DNA of 33,764 nucleotides from an uncultured Prevotella sp. (GCA_900557255.1 USSA01000012.1:1-33764), one strand, 5' to 3'. Positions 18,243-26,896 are shown, counted from the first letter of the stretch. The notes: generated from the sequence alone by a model not told the origin. A program made the numbers and translations.

Positions 18243-18310
18243 CGCATGCACAACAGCTGTTGTGCATGCGCATATCAGCTGTTATGCAAGCGCACAACAG
18301 CTGTTGTGCG
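18243..18310. repeat. Array of three palindromes centred on CAGCTG
   Basis: There is a perfect 28-nt palindrome at 18243-18270, an imperfect 18-nt palindrome at 18270-18287 with one mismatched pair, and a perfect 20-nt palindrome CGCACAACAGCTGTTGTGCG at 18291-18310. All share the core GCAyAACAGCTG. A half copy (GCATAACAGTTG) lies at 18226-18237. They sit between the esterase stop and the HTCS gene. No T-run follows, so they are not ordinary terminators. They could be dimer binding sites or REP-like elements. Confidence 0.7.
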
Positions 18311-18330
18311 ACCGGAGATACTGATTGTCT

Positions 18331-18428
18331 CAACAACATATCCTATCTCTTCCAACAACTTATCCTATCTCTTTCAACAACTTATCCTATCTCTTTCAAC
18401 AACATATCCTATATTTACCAACAACAAG
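18331..18428 (+). repeat. 22-bp tandem repeat, four copies plus a partial
   Basis: Units start at 18331, 18353, 18375 and 18397. Each begins CAACAACWTATCCTATCTCT with small changes, and a fifth start (CAACAACA) lies at 18419. The second and third copies are identical. There are no spacers and no dyad symmetry, so this is not a CRISPR array. The unit length is two DNA turns. Confidence 0.8.
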
Positions 18429-18466
18429 AAGAGGGTGAATCATTAACTTATGACACATCCTCTTTT
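18429..18466 (+). terminator. Possible weak terminator upstream of the HTCS gene
   Basis: AAGAGGGTG (429-437) pairs with CATCCTCTT (456-464) around an 18-nt loop, followed by a short T tract. The long loop and short T-run make this uncertain. Confidence 0.35.
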
Positions 18467-18571
18467 GAGTATATAGTATCTCAAACTTTATTTCTTGCAA
18501 CTTTTTAGTAAAAACACAGGTAAAAAATGCAAATTCTTGGGCTTTCATTCTTTTTTCTAGCAAAAATTATA

Positions 18572-18579
18572 TAATTTTG
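18572..18579 (+). promoter_or_regulatory. Candidate -7 element of the HTCS gene
   Basis: TAATTTTG fits TAnnTTTG and lies 53 nt before the HTCS start codon. The shared half-site is absent at the 39-nt position, so the regulator gene does not appear to be under its own operator. A clear -33 element is not seen either. Confidence 0.45.
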
Positions 18580-18632
18580 CATCATTCAATAATCATGTAA
18601 ACAACAATTTTGTATTTTTCAATCATAAGCCT

Positions 18633-21600
18633 ATGAAGCGTTTTTTACTCTTTTCAGTCATTTGCTTCGTCCAGATGTTGACAAGCTTCTCTCATGCTAA
18701 CTCTGGACGACTTTATACATCCAACGACCTGTCGAGTTGCATGATCCGTAAAATCGTGCAGGATAAGTACGGGTTTATCTGGGTGGGTACCAAGTATGGG
18801 TTGAATCGTTTTGATGGATACAGTTTCAGTACCTATCTCTGCAATCCGGCTGATACCACCACCATTCAGGACAATGAAATCGTGAATATTTATCCTTATA
18901 ACAAGGAAACTCTCTTTGTAGCTACCAATTGCGGTCTCTACAAGTATTCTTATCGAACCAATGCTTTCCAGCGCATCGTATTGGAAAAGAAAGATGAGAA
19001 GATGAGAATCAATAGCCTGATAGAAGATAGCCAGCATCATCTCCTGATAGGTACTGCGGGATATGGAGCCTTCAAACTGGATATGAAGACGGGGAAACTC
19101 CATCGGCTGAACAAGGGGTTCAAGAATCCTGTGGATAATTATTTCGGTACGCTTTTCTTTGATGGTGAAGGCTACCTCTGGCAAGCCAACCATACCAATT
19201 CCCTGAGAAAATATAAGTATGATGGCAAGACCATCAGACTGGTGACACAATATGATTTGAAGGACATTTTTGGCATCCATGAATTGTATGCAAGCGATAA
19301 GCAAGGCTTCTTTGTGGTGCATGCCTGTGGCATCCTTCGCTACGACTATCGTTCTCATCGCTTTTCGAAATATGACTTCGATTTCTCTGCTCATCAGGGA
19401 ATGGGATATATCAGCTCTTCTGCCTTGGATAAGCACGGAAACCTCTGGATTGGTACATCGGGTGATGGTGTCTTCAAGATGCCTCGCGGTTCCCGGAAGG
19501 CTTATCGTGTGGAGCAGAACAGTAAGTCGTTTCTCTTTAATAATGCACATATCAGCAATCTGCTGATAGATAAGGACGACAACCTGTGGTTTGGATGTTA
19601 CCGGAAGGGACTTTATCTGATGAACAAAGACAAGGATGTATTCCATTCTGTAACCTTAGACGAACTGGGGGCAGGCATGGAAACCATCTCGTCGGCGGTG
19701 GGCGTGGATAAAGGAATCATCCTGTTTCTGGTAAACAATCGCGGCTTGTATTTGCTGAACGAAAGAACGGGAGAAAGAAAACTGCTGAATACGCCTGCTG
19801 TACCTAAAATGGTGTTTACGGATAGGAAGCAAAGAGTTTATCTCTATGCTAGCGAAGGAATCTTTGAGTACGACTGGAGGCTTCAGACTTCTCGGCTTCT
19901 CCTTCCTGGCAACGGCCGTTCTTATGACGGAATGGTGGTAGATGACGAAGGGAACTTTTATCTGACGTGTCCGGGCTATGGACTCTATGTATGGCATCGC
20001 AAGAGTGGAAAGATGACCCAATATCAGATGGAAGACAAACGCCCTCATGGAACAGTCTGCAATAACTGGATAGCAAATATCAGGTTGGATAGCAAAGGAA
20101 GACTTTGGTGCGCAACTACCTATGGTGTATCGTGCATGGATATCAAGACAGGACGTTTCGACATCATCGGATCCCAGCCTTTAATGCTTGGTAATGTATG
20201 TCAATCAACTATAGAAATGCCTGATGGCGGGATAGCGATAGCAACAGAGAAGGGACTTTACCGATATGACGTAAAGACGAAGCAGGTAACTCTTTTCCCG
20301 CATTCTGAGAGTATGAATGGATTGAGAATCTATTCCATCAATCAGGATGCCAAAGGTAATCTCTGGATGAGTACGGCGCAGGGTATCTGGTGCTATGATG
20401 CCAAGGCTAAATCTTTCTTCTCTTTCGTGAAGGGTAACGGACTGTTGACCCGTGAATACCAGGAACAGGTGGCTGCCTATACACCGGATGGTGTAATCTG
20501 TTATGGCAACTCAGAGGGATTGACCTATTTCCGCCCTTCACAGGTAAAGGATCAAGACGGGAAGATGTCGGCTATCTATCTCTCGGCTGTGTTGCTTGAT
20601 GGGAAGATGGCTCCGTTTATTGGAGATAATCTGAGTGTTCCGTCCGATTTCAAGTCGATAGTGCTCTGTTTCTCCCTGCTTGATTATCAGAACGTGGGCA
20701 ACATAGTGTTCCAATATCGCATCAACGGGGGTAGATGGATCAGCAATACGGCTGGCGACAATAGCTTCAATTTCACAGGTCTGTCGTATGGACATTATCG
20801 TATAGAGGTGCGTACCTATTGCAACGGTAAGTACTCTATATATAATAAGGTGATAAACCTGGATGTGTTGGCACCTTGGTATCTTACCGTTTGGGCTAAG
20901 TTCATCTATCTGCTTTTGGTTCTTGGTTTCACGGCTGCCGTTATCTATGTTTATCTTCGCAAGAAGAAGAGAGACTTGGAAGAGGCTAAAATGCAGTTCC
21001 TCATCAATGCCACCCATGATATCCGTTCGCCGCTTACGCTGATTATGGAGCCTCTGAAGAAACTGAAGGAGCGATTGGGAAATGCTGAGGAATATCAGGC
21101 AGATATTGATACTATAGATAGAAACGCCCAGCGCCTGCTCACCCTGGTGAACCAGATTCTCGACAAGCGACGTCTGGATAAGCATCAGATGAACCTCTCG
21201 TGCAGGGAAACCAACCTGGTGGAGTTTTCGCAGGGCTTGGTTTCGCTCTTCACCTATAATGCTAACCTGCGCGGCATTCAGATTAAACTTGAAATGCCAG
21301 AGAAGCCTGTGAATGCATGGATAGACCGCAATAAACTGGATAAGGCGATAGCCAATCTGCTGTCTAATGCCTTTAAATATACGCCTAATGGCGGAGAGAT
21401 TATCTTCCGCATCGAGAAGCAGGCTAATAAAGTGCTCTTGTATGTGATTGATAGTGGCAAGGGATTGGGAAAGAACGATGATGACAAGACCCTGTTTGAA
21501 CGCTTCTATCAGGGAAAGAATTCTGCTGATATGCACCTGGGAGGTTCGGGCATCGGCTTGAATCTATGCCGATCCATCGTAAGGCTTCATGGAGGTGATG

Positions 21601-22511
21601 TATATGCGCATAATCGTGAAGACGGGAAGAGCGGTGCCAGTTTCATCATAGAATTGCCTTTGGGTAAAGAGCATCTCAAGAATAATCAGATTTATTCGGA
21701 CAACGGGAAAACCAAAAAGAAACAGCAGCGAGATGCGGCTAGCAGAAACTGTAAAATCCTGCTAGTGGATGATGATATCGAAATCTGCCGTTATCTCAAG
21801 TCGGAACTGAGTGACTGGTATCGCTTTGTAATCTGCAACAATGGCAAGGAGGCGCTGAAGCAGCTGCTTTCTGGTGATTTCGACTTGGTGGTAAGCGATG
21901 TGGTGATGCCGGAGATGGATGGTATCACGCTGCTTAGAAATATCAAGGGCAATGCCAATATCAGCCACGTGCCAGTAATCATGCTTACTTCCAAATCGGA
22001 AATCAGCGATAGGCTAGAGGGTATTAAGCTAGGAGCTGATGCTTATCTGGCAAAACCATTCAGTCTGGAGGAACTTCATCTCACGATAGACAATCTCATC
22101 GACAATGTACGTCGCCTGAAGGGTAAGTTCACTGGAGCTCTGAAGCAGGATGACAAGGTGGAGAAGGTAGAGGTGAAAGGCAACGATGAGGAGCTGATGG
22201 AGCGTATCATGAAGGTAGTGAACGAGAACATGAGCGATTCTGACTTCAATGTAGAGAAGATGTGTGATGAGGTGGGCGTAAGCCGTACTCAGCTGCATCG
22301 TAAGTTGAAGGAAATGACCGGTGTTCCTACTAGCGAGTTCTTGAGAAACATCCGTCTCAATGAGGCTGCCCGATTGATAAGAGAGCATAAAATCAACATT
22401 ACGCAGGTTTCATATATGGTGGGATTTGCCAATAACAGTCATTTCTCCACTGCATTTAAGAAATATTTCGGTATGTCGCCTTCGGAATATGCGGCAAAAT
22501 ATACTGAGTAA
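18633..22511 (+). CDS. Hybrid two-component system sensor/activator (HTCS), probable xylan regulator
   Basis: 1292 residues in the classic HTCS order. A signal peptide ends SHA. Reg_prop beta-propeller repeats (about 25-670, recurrent G.(L/I)W.GT and NLW motifs such as FIWVGTKYGLNRFDGY) are followed by a Y_Y_Y domain (about 685-745) and a transmembrane segment (about 754-776). Then come a histidine kinase (NATHDIRSPLT, phospho-acceptor H795; ATPase motif NLLSNAFKYTPNGG), a receiver (acidic residues 1046-1048, D1089 in VVSDVVMPEMDG) and a C-terminal AraC DNA-binding domain (about 1188-1292). All catalytic residues look intact. It should sense a xylan oligosaccharide in the periplasm and activate the locus, probably through the repeated operator described here. 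P. bryantii XynR is a known regulator of this type. Confidence 0.95.
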   Translation: MKRFLLFSVICFVQMLTSFSHANSGRLYTSNDLSSCMIRKIVQDKYGFIWVGTKYGLNRFDGYSFSTYLCNPADTTTIQDNEIVNIYPYNKETLFVATNCGLYKYSYRTNAFQRIVLEKKDEKMRINSLIEDSQHHLLIGTAGYGAFKLDMKTGKLHRLNKGFKNPVDNYFGTLFFDGEGYLWQANHTNSLRKYKYDGKTIRLVTQYDLKDIFGIHELYASDKQGFFVVHACGILRYDYRSHRFSKYDFDFSAHQGMGYISSSALDKHGNLWIGTSGDGVFKMPRGSRKAYRVEQNSKSFLFNNAHISNLLIDKDDNLWFGCYRKGLYLMNKDKDVFHSVTLDELGAGMETISSAVGVDKGIILFLVNNRGLYLLNERTGERKLLNTPAVPKMVFTDRKQRVYLYASEGIFEYDWRLQTSRLLLPGNGRSYDGMVVDDEGNFYLTCPGYGLYVWHRKSGKMTQYQMEDKRPHGTVCNNWIANIRLDSKGRLWCATTYGVSCMDIKTGRFDIIGSQPLMLGNVCQSTIEMPDGGIAIATEKGLYRYDVKTKQVTLFPHSESMNGLRIYSINQDAKGNLWMSTAQGIWCYDAKAKSFFSFVKGNGLLTREYQEQVAAYTPDGVICYGNSEGLTYFRPSQVKDQDGKMSAIYLSAVLLDGKMAPFIGDNLSVPSDFKSIVLCFSLLDYQNVGNIVFQYRINGGRWISNTAGDNSFNFTGLSYGHYRIEVRTYCNGKYSIYNKVINLDVLAPWYLTVWAKFIYLLLVLGFTAAVIYVYLRKKKRDLEEAKMQFLINATHDIRSPLTLIMEPLKKLKERLGNAEEYQADIDTIDRNAQRLLTLVNQILDKRRLDKHQMNLSCRETNLVEFSQGLVSLFTYNANLRGIQIKLEMPEKPVNAWIDRNKLDKAIANLLSNAFKYTPNGGEIIFRIEKQANKVLLYVIDSGKGLGKNDDDKTLFERFYQGKNSADMHLGGSGIGLNLCRSIVRLHGGDVYAHNREDGKSGASFIIELPLGKEHLKNNQIYSDNGKTKKKQQRDAASRNCKILLVDDDIEICRYLKSELSDWYRFVICNNGKEALKQLLSGDFDLVVSDVVMPEMDGITLLRNIKGNANISHVPVIMLTSKSEISDRLEGIKLGADAYLAKPFSLEELHLTIDNLIDNVRRLKGKFTGALKQDDKVEKVEVKGNDEELMERIMKVVNENMSDSDFNVEKMCDEVGVSRTQLHRKLKEMTGVPTSEFLRNIRLNEAARLIREHKINITQVSYMVGFANNSHFSTAFKKYFGMSPSEYAAKYTE

Positions 22512-22562
22512 AGTATTTGAAACATTAAAAAAAGTCATTATGATTGTTTATTCGTAATTTTG
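22495..22562 (+). promoter_or_regulatory. HTCS-type operator/promoter O3 for GH97
   Basis: The -7 element TAATTTTG is at 22555-22562. The proximal half-site TTTGAAACATTAAAAAAAGT starts at 22516, exactly 39 nt upstream. The distal half keeps AAAGT at 22510-22514, 21 bp before the proximal AAAGT (22531-22535), but lacks the GAACAT part. The distal half overlaps the end of the HTCS gene. Confidence 0.6.
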
Positions 22563-22591
22563 TAGCGTTAAACGAATAAACAATCATAATG
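22536..22591 (+). promoter_or_regulatory. Perfect 19-bp inverted repeat spanning the -7 element and start codon of GH97
   Basis: The left arm CATTATGATTGTTTATTCG (22536-22554) and the right arm CGAATAAACAATCATAATG (22573-22591) are exact reverse complements. The 18-nt spacer holds the -7 element (22555-22562). The right arm ends in the GH97 ATG (22589-22591). Transcription from O3 would start near 22569, so its mRNA lacks the left arm. A read-through transcript from the HTCS gene would carry both arms and bury the start codon. Confidence 0.75.
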
Positions 22592-24574
22592 ATGAATACA
22601 ACGAAAATCTTGGCTTTCAGAAAGCCGTTACTGATGATTGTATGGCTGCTTGCCATGCAGGGCGCAGCTTTTGCGCAGAATCTGCGGGAAACTTTCTCTT
22701 CTCCCAATGGAAAGATTGAATGGAAGGCTGAGGGTGAGGAAAATAAGGTGAAGGTTTTTGAGGTAGCTTATCGCGATGCCTGTAAAGGAAATAAGGAAAG
22801 CCAGGTGCTTCATATTACCGGTTATGGTTTGAATACCAGTGATGGTGGAGGAAGAAATCTAGTCTTGAAAGACATTTCCAAACCCAAGTATATTTCGGAG
22901 CATTATCAGATGCTCATGGGAAAGAAGAGTGAATGCAAGAACGAGGCGAATGAAATAGTTTATACCTTTGAGGATGATCTGCAGCGCCCGTTGCGCATGG
23001 TGGTTCGACTTTATAACGATGGCGTAGCCTTCCGTTATGAGTTGGAGGGTTTGCAGCATACGTCAATCAAGCAGGATTTGACTACTTATCATATCAGTGA
23101 AGGCACGCGCCGGTGGTTTCAGGAATGGACGGAGTCTTATGAGAATTTCTTCCCTTTATCCACTACCGGTAAAGGTGGAAAACAACATTGGGGCTATCCT
23201 TGTCTGCTTGAGCAGAATGGTGTGTACTCTCTTATTACTGAAGCTGGTATAGAACGAATCAACAGTGCCTCTTCCTTGAAGAATGGGCAGAATCCGGAGG
23301 ACTATCATGTGTTCCTGGATGAAAACACACAGCATTATTCGGGTAATTGGAAATCTCCCTGGCGAGTGGTTGTCATTGGAAAGAAGCAGGATCTGATAGC
23401 TTCGACCCTGGTAACTGATGTCAGTGCCCCTTGTCGTCTGAAAGATACTTCATGGATTAAACCGGGAAGTGTAAGCTGGATTTATTGGGCTTACAACCAT
23501 GGCTCAAACGACTTGAATATCATTAAAAAGTATGTAGATATGGCGAAGACCTTGCATCTGCCATACGTATTGATTGATGCAGAATGGGATGAGATGAAGA
23601 ATGGAGCCACCATCGAGGAGGCTTTGAAATATGCCAAGGATAGGGGTGTGAAGCCTTTGCTCTGGTATAATTCTTCTACTGCATGGATTAAGGCTTGGGG
23701 GGCACCAGGACCTCACAATAGACTCAATGCTCCGGAAAACAGGGAGAAGGAGTTTGCCTGGTTAGAAAAAATGGGCGTAGCAGGAGTGAAGATTGACTTC
23801 TTTGCTGGTGATAAGCAGGAAACGATGGAGTATTGCATCGACCTCCTGGAGTGTGCGGCACGCCATCATCTTACGGTTAACTTTCATGGTGCTACTGTTC
23901 CCCGCGGCTGGCAGCGCACTTATCCCAACCTGCTCTCTACCGAGGGTGTGTATGGAGCGGAATGGTATAATAATGAATCTGTGCTGACTAAAAAGGCAGC
24001 TTGCCATAATGCTACCTTGCCATTTACCCGTGGCATAGTGGGCTCGATGGATTATACGCCTTGCGCCTTTTCTGATTCTCAGCATCCGCATATCACTACC
24101 CATGCTCATGAGTTGGCATTGCCAATCTTGTTTGAGTCGGCTTTGATGCATTGGGCTGATAAGCCGGAGAGTTATCTTGCCCAGCCAAAGGAAGTGCAGG
24201 ATTTTATCTCGAACATGCCGACTGCATGGGATGAGACGCGATTGCTCAGTGGTTATCCGGGCGAAAGTGTCGTGATGGCTCGCAGAAAGGGAAGCACCTG
24301 GTATGTGGCTGGCATTAATGGCAAGGATGAATCCCAGAAACTGATCATAGATTTATCTTCTCTGACAAAGAAAAACTCCCGGGTTGTTTTGTTCGAGGAT
24401 AGCGGAACGGCAAAAAATCCTTGGAAAATTTCATACCGTAAGGTTAGGGGTATGAAAGATTATATCAATGCACAGCCTCGTGGTGGCTTTGTGATGGTTA
24501 TCAAATCCAAAAAACGCTTCGCACCAAACAAAGTGCGAAGCGTTTTTTTAGAATGTATTGAATGTATTATTTGA
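22589..24574 (+). CDS. GH97 glycoside hydrolase, retaining alpha-galactosidase-type
   Basis: 661 residues with a signal peptide ending AFAQ. An N-terminal beta-sandwich (about 30-285, SPNGKIEWKAEGEENKVK) leads to a barrel starting near WIYWAYNHGSNDLN, with LPYVLIDAEWDE, GVKIDFFAGDKQE (D403) and STEGVYGAEW (E452). In GH97 an Asp at the D403 position marks retaining enzymes such as alpha-galactosidases, while inverting SusB-type alpha-glucosidases use other residues. Trimming alpha-galactose from complex xylan side chains would fit the locus. Homology ends near K639 (GGFVMVIK). The last 22 codons run through the terminator to TGA at 24572-24574, overlapping the convergent GH43 gene by 8 bp. Starts at 22589 and 22592 are both possible. 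Confidence 0.88.
   Translation: MMNTTKILAFRKPLLMIVWLLAMQGAAFAQNLRETFSSPNGKIEWKAEGEENKVKVFEVAYRDACKGNKESQVLHITGYGLNTSDGGGRNLVLKDISKPKYISEHYQMLMGKKSECKNEANEIVYTFEDDLQRPLRMVVRLYNDGVAFRYELEGLQHTSIKQDLTTYHISEGTRRWFQEWTESYENFFPLSTTGKGGKQHWGYPCLLEQNGVYSLITEAGIERINSASSLKNGQNPEDYHVFLDENTQHYSGNWKSPWRVVVIGKKQDLIASTLVTDVSAPCRLKDTSWIKPGSVSWIYWAYNHGSNDLNIIKKYVDMAKTLHLPYVLIDAEWDEMKNGATIEEALKYAKDRGVKPLLWYNSSTAWIKAWGAPGPHNRLNAPENREKEFAWLEKMGVAGVKIDFFAGDKQETMEYCIDLLECAARHHLTVNFHGATVPRGWQRTYPNLLSTEGVYGAEWYNNESVLTKKAACHNATLPFTRGIVGSMDYTPCAFSDSQHPHITTHAHELALPILFESALMHWADKPESYLAQPKEVQDFISNMPTAWDETRLLSGYPGESVVMARRKGSTWYVAGINGKDESQKLIIDLSSLTKKNSRVVLFEDSGTAKNPWKISYRKVRGMKDYINAQPRGGFVMVIKSKKRFAPNKVRSVFLECIECII
24509..24549. 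terminator. Bidirectional intrinsic terminator between GH97 and GH43
   Basis: A 16-bp perfect stem pairs 24509-24524 with 24533-24548 around an 8-nt loop, with A-run and T-run flanks, so it can stop transcription from either side. It lies inside the reading frame of GH97. Confidence 0.85.
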
Positions 24575-26597
24575 TGTGGATGGTGTAATTCTTGCTGATG
24601 CCCTTGTAGGTGCATTTCACATAAGCCTTGTCTTGCAAGGTCTTAGGCTGAAGAATCTCTATCTCCACCTCCTTGTTGTCGGATGATGCAGTGATGCGTG
24701 GTGCGCTCTTCTCGCCTGTTTGCAAAGAGGCGATGACATCATACTCATTGTAACCGAAGTTGCCATTCTCATTGGTCATTCTCGTTGGAATGGTAGGAAC
24801 ATCCAGTTTTCTGCCGTTCATCTTGATTTCGATGGTAGGCGATATTGGGCATTCCATGTTCTCGCCCTTCTTGGTGAATCCGAGGCCCTCCAGTTCGCAA
24901 AGTTGCTTGCCCTCACCTTCGGCGATGAGATAGATGGCATGTTTCTTGCCGATACCATCTACCTTGTCTGCTACGTCCAGTGTCAACTTTTGGATTCCCT
25001 GTGCTGAAGTCTGGGCAGGAACCGTTAGCTCACCGAGCAGTATTCCGTTCCAGGTCTTGTTTGCCCATGGACCATCCATCATTACTTTGATTTTGAAGCT
25101 CTTTTGCGTTTTTGCCTTCACAAAGATATTAAGTTGGGTGCCGTTTCCTTTTTTTGTTCCCTCAAAAGGTTGCAATCCTTTCTGTGCTTTGCTGAGACCG
25201 CCGAATCCGAAATACTTGAATCCAACGATATCACCAGCGTTCATGTTTACAGGCATGTGGTTGTTCCATACGTCCCAGGCATCCTGCATGGCTTGGTTGT
25301 TGCTCAGATAGCTGGCGATACCAGCAGAATAGTAGTGGTATGGATTCAAGCCGTATATCTGGAATCCTTCCGAAGTGACTTCTGCTCCCGTGTATTCTGT
25401 GTTGTCGGATGCTTTGGCGGTCCAGATGCCTTTCTTGTTGTATGGATCGTATGCCCTGATAACCACTTTTCCGCCTTCTTCCACAGATTTCTTATCCCAT
25501 TGGATGGTAACGGGAGCAACGACAGACTGACGGGCAAACCCAAATCCACGTGGTGGGCGATGATAGAACACATACCATTGACCGTTGATTTCTTGTAGGC
25601 TTCCATGGGTGTTATGGGCGGCATTGCTGGTGATTAACTTGGTGCCGTCTTCGTTAGGAACCACTCCACGTGAGTCTACCAATACACCACCATTCTTCCA
25701 TGGACCTAATGGGGTGTCTCCATAGGCATATCGCAAGGTGGAGTTGGTGTTGCCTAATCTGTATTCCTTTCCGGAATAGCCTGAGTAAATCATCACATAC
25801 TTGTTGCCTACTTTTCGGATGGATGATGCCTCGAAGAAGTTGAAATCTGTAGGCTTCTGTCCCTTGATGATAGGGTAGGTTGTTCCCTTAGGGTCTCTTA
25901 CGTTGCCTTGTGCGTCGCAAGCTGGCAGCGAGTACTTGATGAGCTCAGTACCTGGTCTGAGCGAGTACATGGTGCTAGGGTCGAGTTGTGCGGCTGATGA
26001 ATGTTGGAATCCCCAGTAGCCGTATGCTCTGAATCCTGTGTCGTAATCTGGATCCTTTGGGTCAGTGATATTCTCGATGTATACGGAAGGGTCGAAGTCG
26101 AGGATGCTACCAGGCAGCTCCTCCGTTCCATCTGCATTGAGGTTGATGGGAGTGAAAGGACCATCAGGTCGCTTGCCTTTGCAGACCATTCTCACACGCT
26201 TGTGTCCTCGGGAGTGAGGATAGAGATAGTAATCTTTTGTTCCATCTTTTCGTTTTATCTCTACCAAATCGGGAGCAAACATGGTGTCCCATTGGTTGTT
26301 GATGTGATAGGAAAAAATGGCTCCCTCGTCTCTCCACTGGGTGAGGTCTTCTGTTGGGGCAGACCACATGCGTATGTCTGATCCGCAGTAAGACTTGAAA
26401 GATGTGTCGTGAGAGCCTATGATGTAAGCTCTGTACTTCCCTGGGTTGTCAGGGTCTTCGAATACTCTAGGTTCTCCGTCTGGCACATGCTCCCAAAGTG
26501 GGAGATATGGATTTTGTGCCATGCAAGGAGTGCTGAGCGAAAGCAATGGGATGGCTGTGAGCATGAATCCCATGCACTGATTTTTGATTTTTGTCAT
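24567..26597 (-). CDS. GH43 glycosidase (arabinofuranosidase/xylosidase type) with C-terminal beta domains
   Basis: 676 residues with a signal peptide ending CMAQ. A five-bladed GH43 propeller fills about 30-360, with the expected acidic triad: D48 in RVFEDPD (base), D169 in ILDFDPSVY (pKa modulator) and E256 in FFEASSIRKVGNKYVMIYS (acid). A CBM6-like domain follows (about 425-565, FKYFGFGG to IYLIAEGEGK), then an Ig-like C-terminus. It probably removes arabinose or xylose from xylan oligosaccharides in the periplasm. The subfamily and substrate are not decided by what I can see. It has its own promoter (O4), divergent from GH115, and converges on GH97. Confidence 0.85.
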   Translation of the reverse strand: MTKIKNQCMGFMLTAIPLLSLSTPCMAQNPYLPLWEHVPDGEPRVFEDPDNPGKYRAYIIGSHDTSFKSYCGSDIRMWSAPTEDLTQWRDEGAIFSYHINNQWDTMFAPDLVEIKRKDGTKDYYLYPHSRGHKRVRMVCKGKRPDGPFTPINLNADGTEELPGSILDFDPSVYIENITDPKDPDYDTGFRAYGYWGFQHSSAAQLDPSTMYSLRPGTELIKYSLPACDAQGNVRDPKGTTYPIIKGQKPTDFNFFEASSIRKVGNKYVMIYSGYSGKEYRLGNTNSTLRYAYGDTPLGPWKNGGVLVDSRGVVPNEDGTKLITSNAAHNTHGSLQEINGQWYVFYHRPPRGFGFARQSVVAPVTIQWDKKSVEEGGKVVIRAYDPYNKKGIWTAKASDNTEYTGAEVTSEGFQIYGLNPYHYYSAGIASYLSNNQAMQDAWDVWNNHMPVNMNAGDIVGFKYFGFGGLSKAQKGLQPFEGTKKGNGTQLNIFVKAKTQKSFKIKVMMDGPWANKTWNGILLGELTVPAQTSAQGIQKLTLDVADKVDGIGKKHAIYLIAEGEGKQLCELEGLGFTKKGENMECPISPTIEIKMNGRKLDVPTIPTRMTNENGNFGYNEYDVIASLQTGEKSAPRITASSDNKEVEIEILQPKTLQDKAYVKCTYKGISKNYTIHIK

Positions 26598-26628
26598 ATT
26601 GCTATATTATATATTATGTTTGTGCTTG

Positions 26629-26696
26629 CAAAGTTATAAAAATAATGATATAATTGATGTTTCGTATGTTCCTTAAACATATAGTCTTGTTACAAG
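26629..26696 (-). promoter_or_regulatory. HTCS-type operator/promoter O4 for GH43 (minus strand)
   Basis: On the minus strand the -7 element TAACTTTG covers 26636-26629. The proximal half-site TAAGGAACATACGAAACATC begins at 26675, 39 nt upstream. A distal core GTAACAA (26693-26687) lies 21 bp before the proximal GGAACAT (26672-26666). The leader to the ATG would be about 25 nt. Confidence 0.6.
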
Positions 26697-26713
26697 TTTA
26701 AATTTGCGATGTT

Positions 26714-26733
26714 TTTGCAACATATAGAAAGGT
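26714..26733 (+). promoter_or_regulatory. Orphan HTCS-type half-site in the divergent region
   Basis: TTTGCAACATATAGAAAGGT matches the shared half-site with few changes but has no -7 element 39 nt downstream and no clear partner at 21 bp. It lies between the GH43 and GH115 promoters. Confidence 0.3.
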
Positions 26734-26828
26734 GATCTATGTTAATGGTAAGATGGCTGGTCATCATGTTAGCGCTTTAGTCTTAGATGTTGACTTAATT
26801 GGGCAGTATTTATCATATTTTTGTTGAT

Positions 26829-26896
26829 GTGGGAATGTACGCCAAAGTGTTTGGAACATGGAGAAAAGTTGTTCTTGGAGCAAAGTTGTACCTTTG
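26829..26896 (+). promoter_or_regulatory. HTCS-type operator/promoter O5 for GH115
   Basis: The -7 element TACCTTTG is at 26889-26896. The proximal half-site TTTGGAACATGGAGAAAAGT starts at 26850, 39 nt upstream. A distal half-site (GTGGGAATGTACGCCAAAGT, 26829-26848) lies one 21-bp period before it. The leader to the ATG would be about 70 nt. Confidence 0.7.

Noticed and set aside
18331..18428. CRISPR-like array
   Set aside because: The units are contiguous with no spacers, have no dyad symmetry, and no cas genes are nearby.
18221..18508. Plus-strand frames of 95 and 66 residues across the palindromes and tandem repeats
   Set aside because: The translations merely reflect the repeats and there is no plausible start context.
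22536..22591. Invertible promoter (DNA inversion) at the GH97 inverted repeat
   Set aside because: The segment between the arms is only 18 bp, too short for a known invertible switch, and no recombinase gene is nearby.
22536..22591. Intrinsic terminator of the HTCS gene
   Set aside because: No T-run follows the right arm, which ends in the GH97 start codon.
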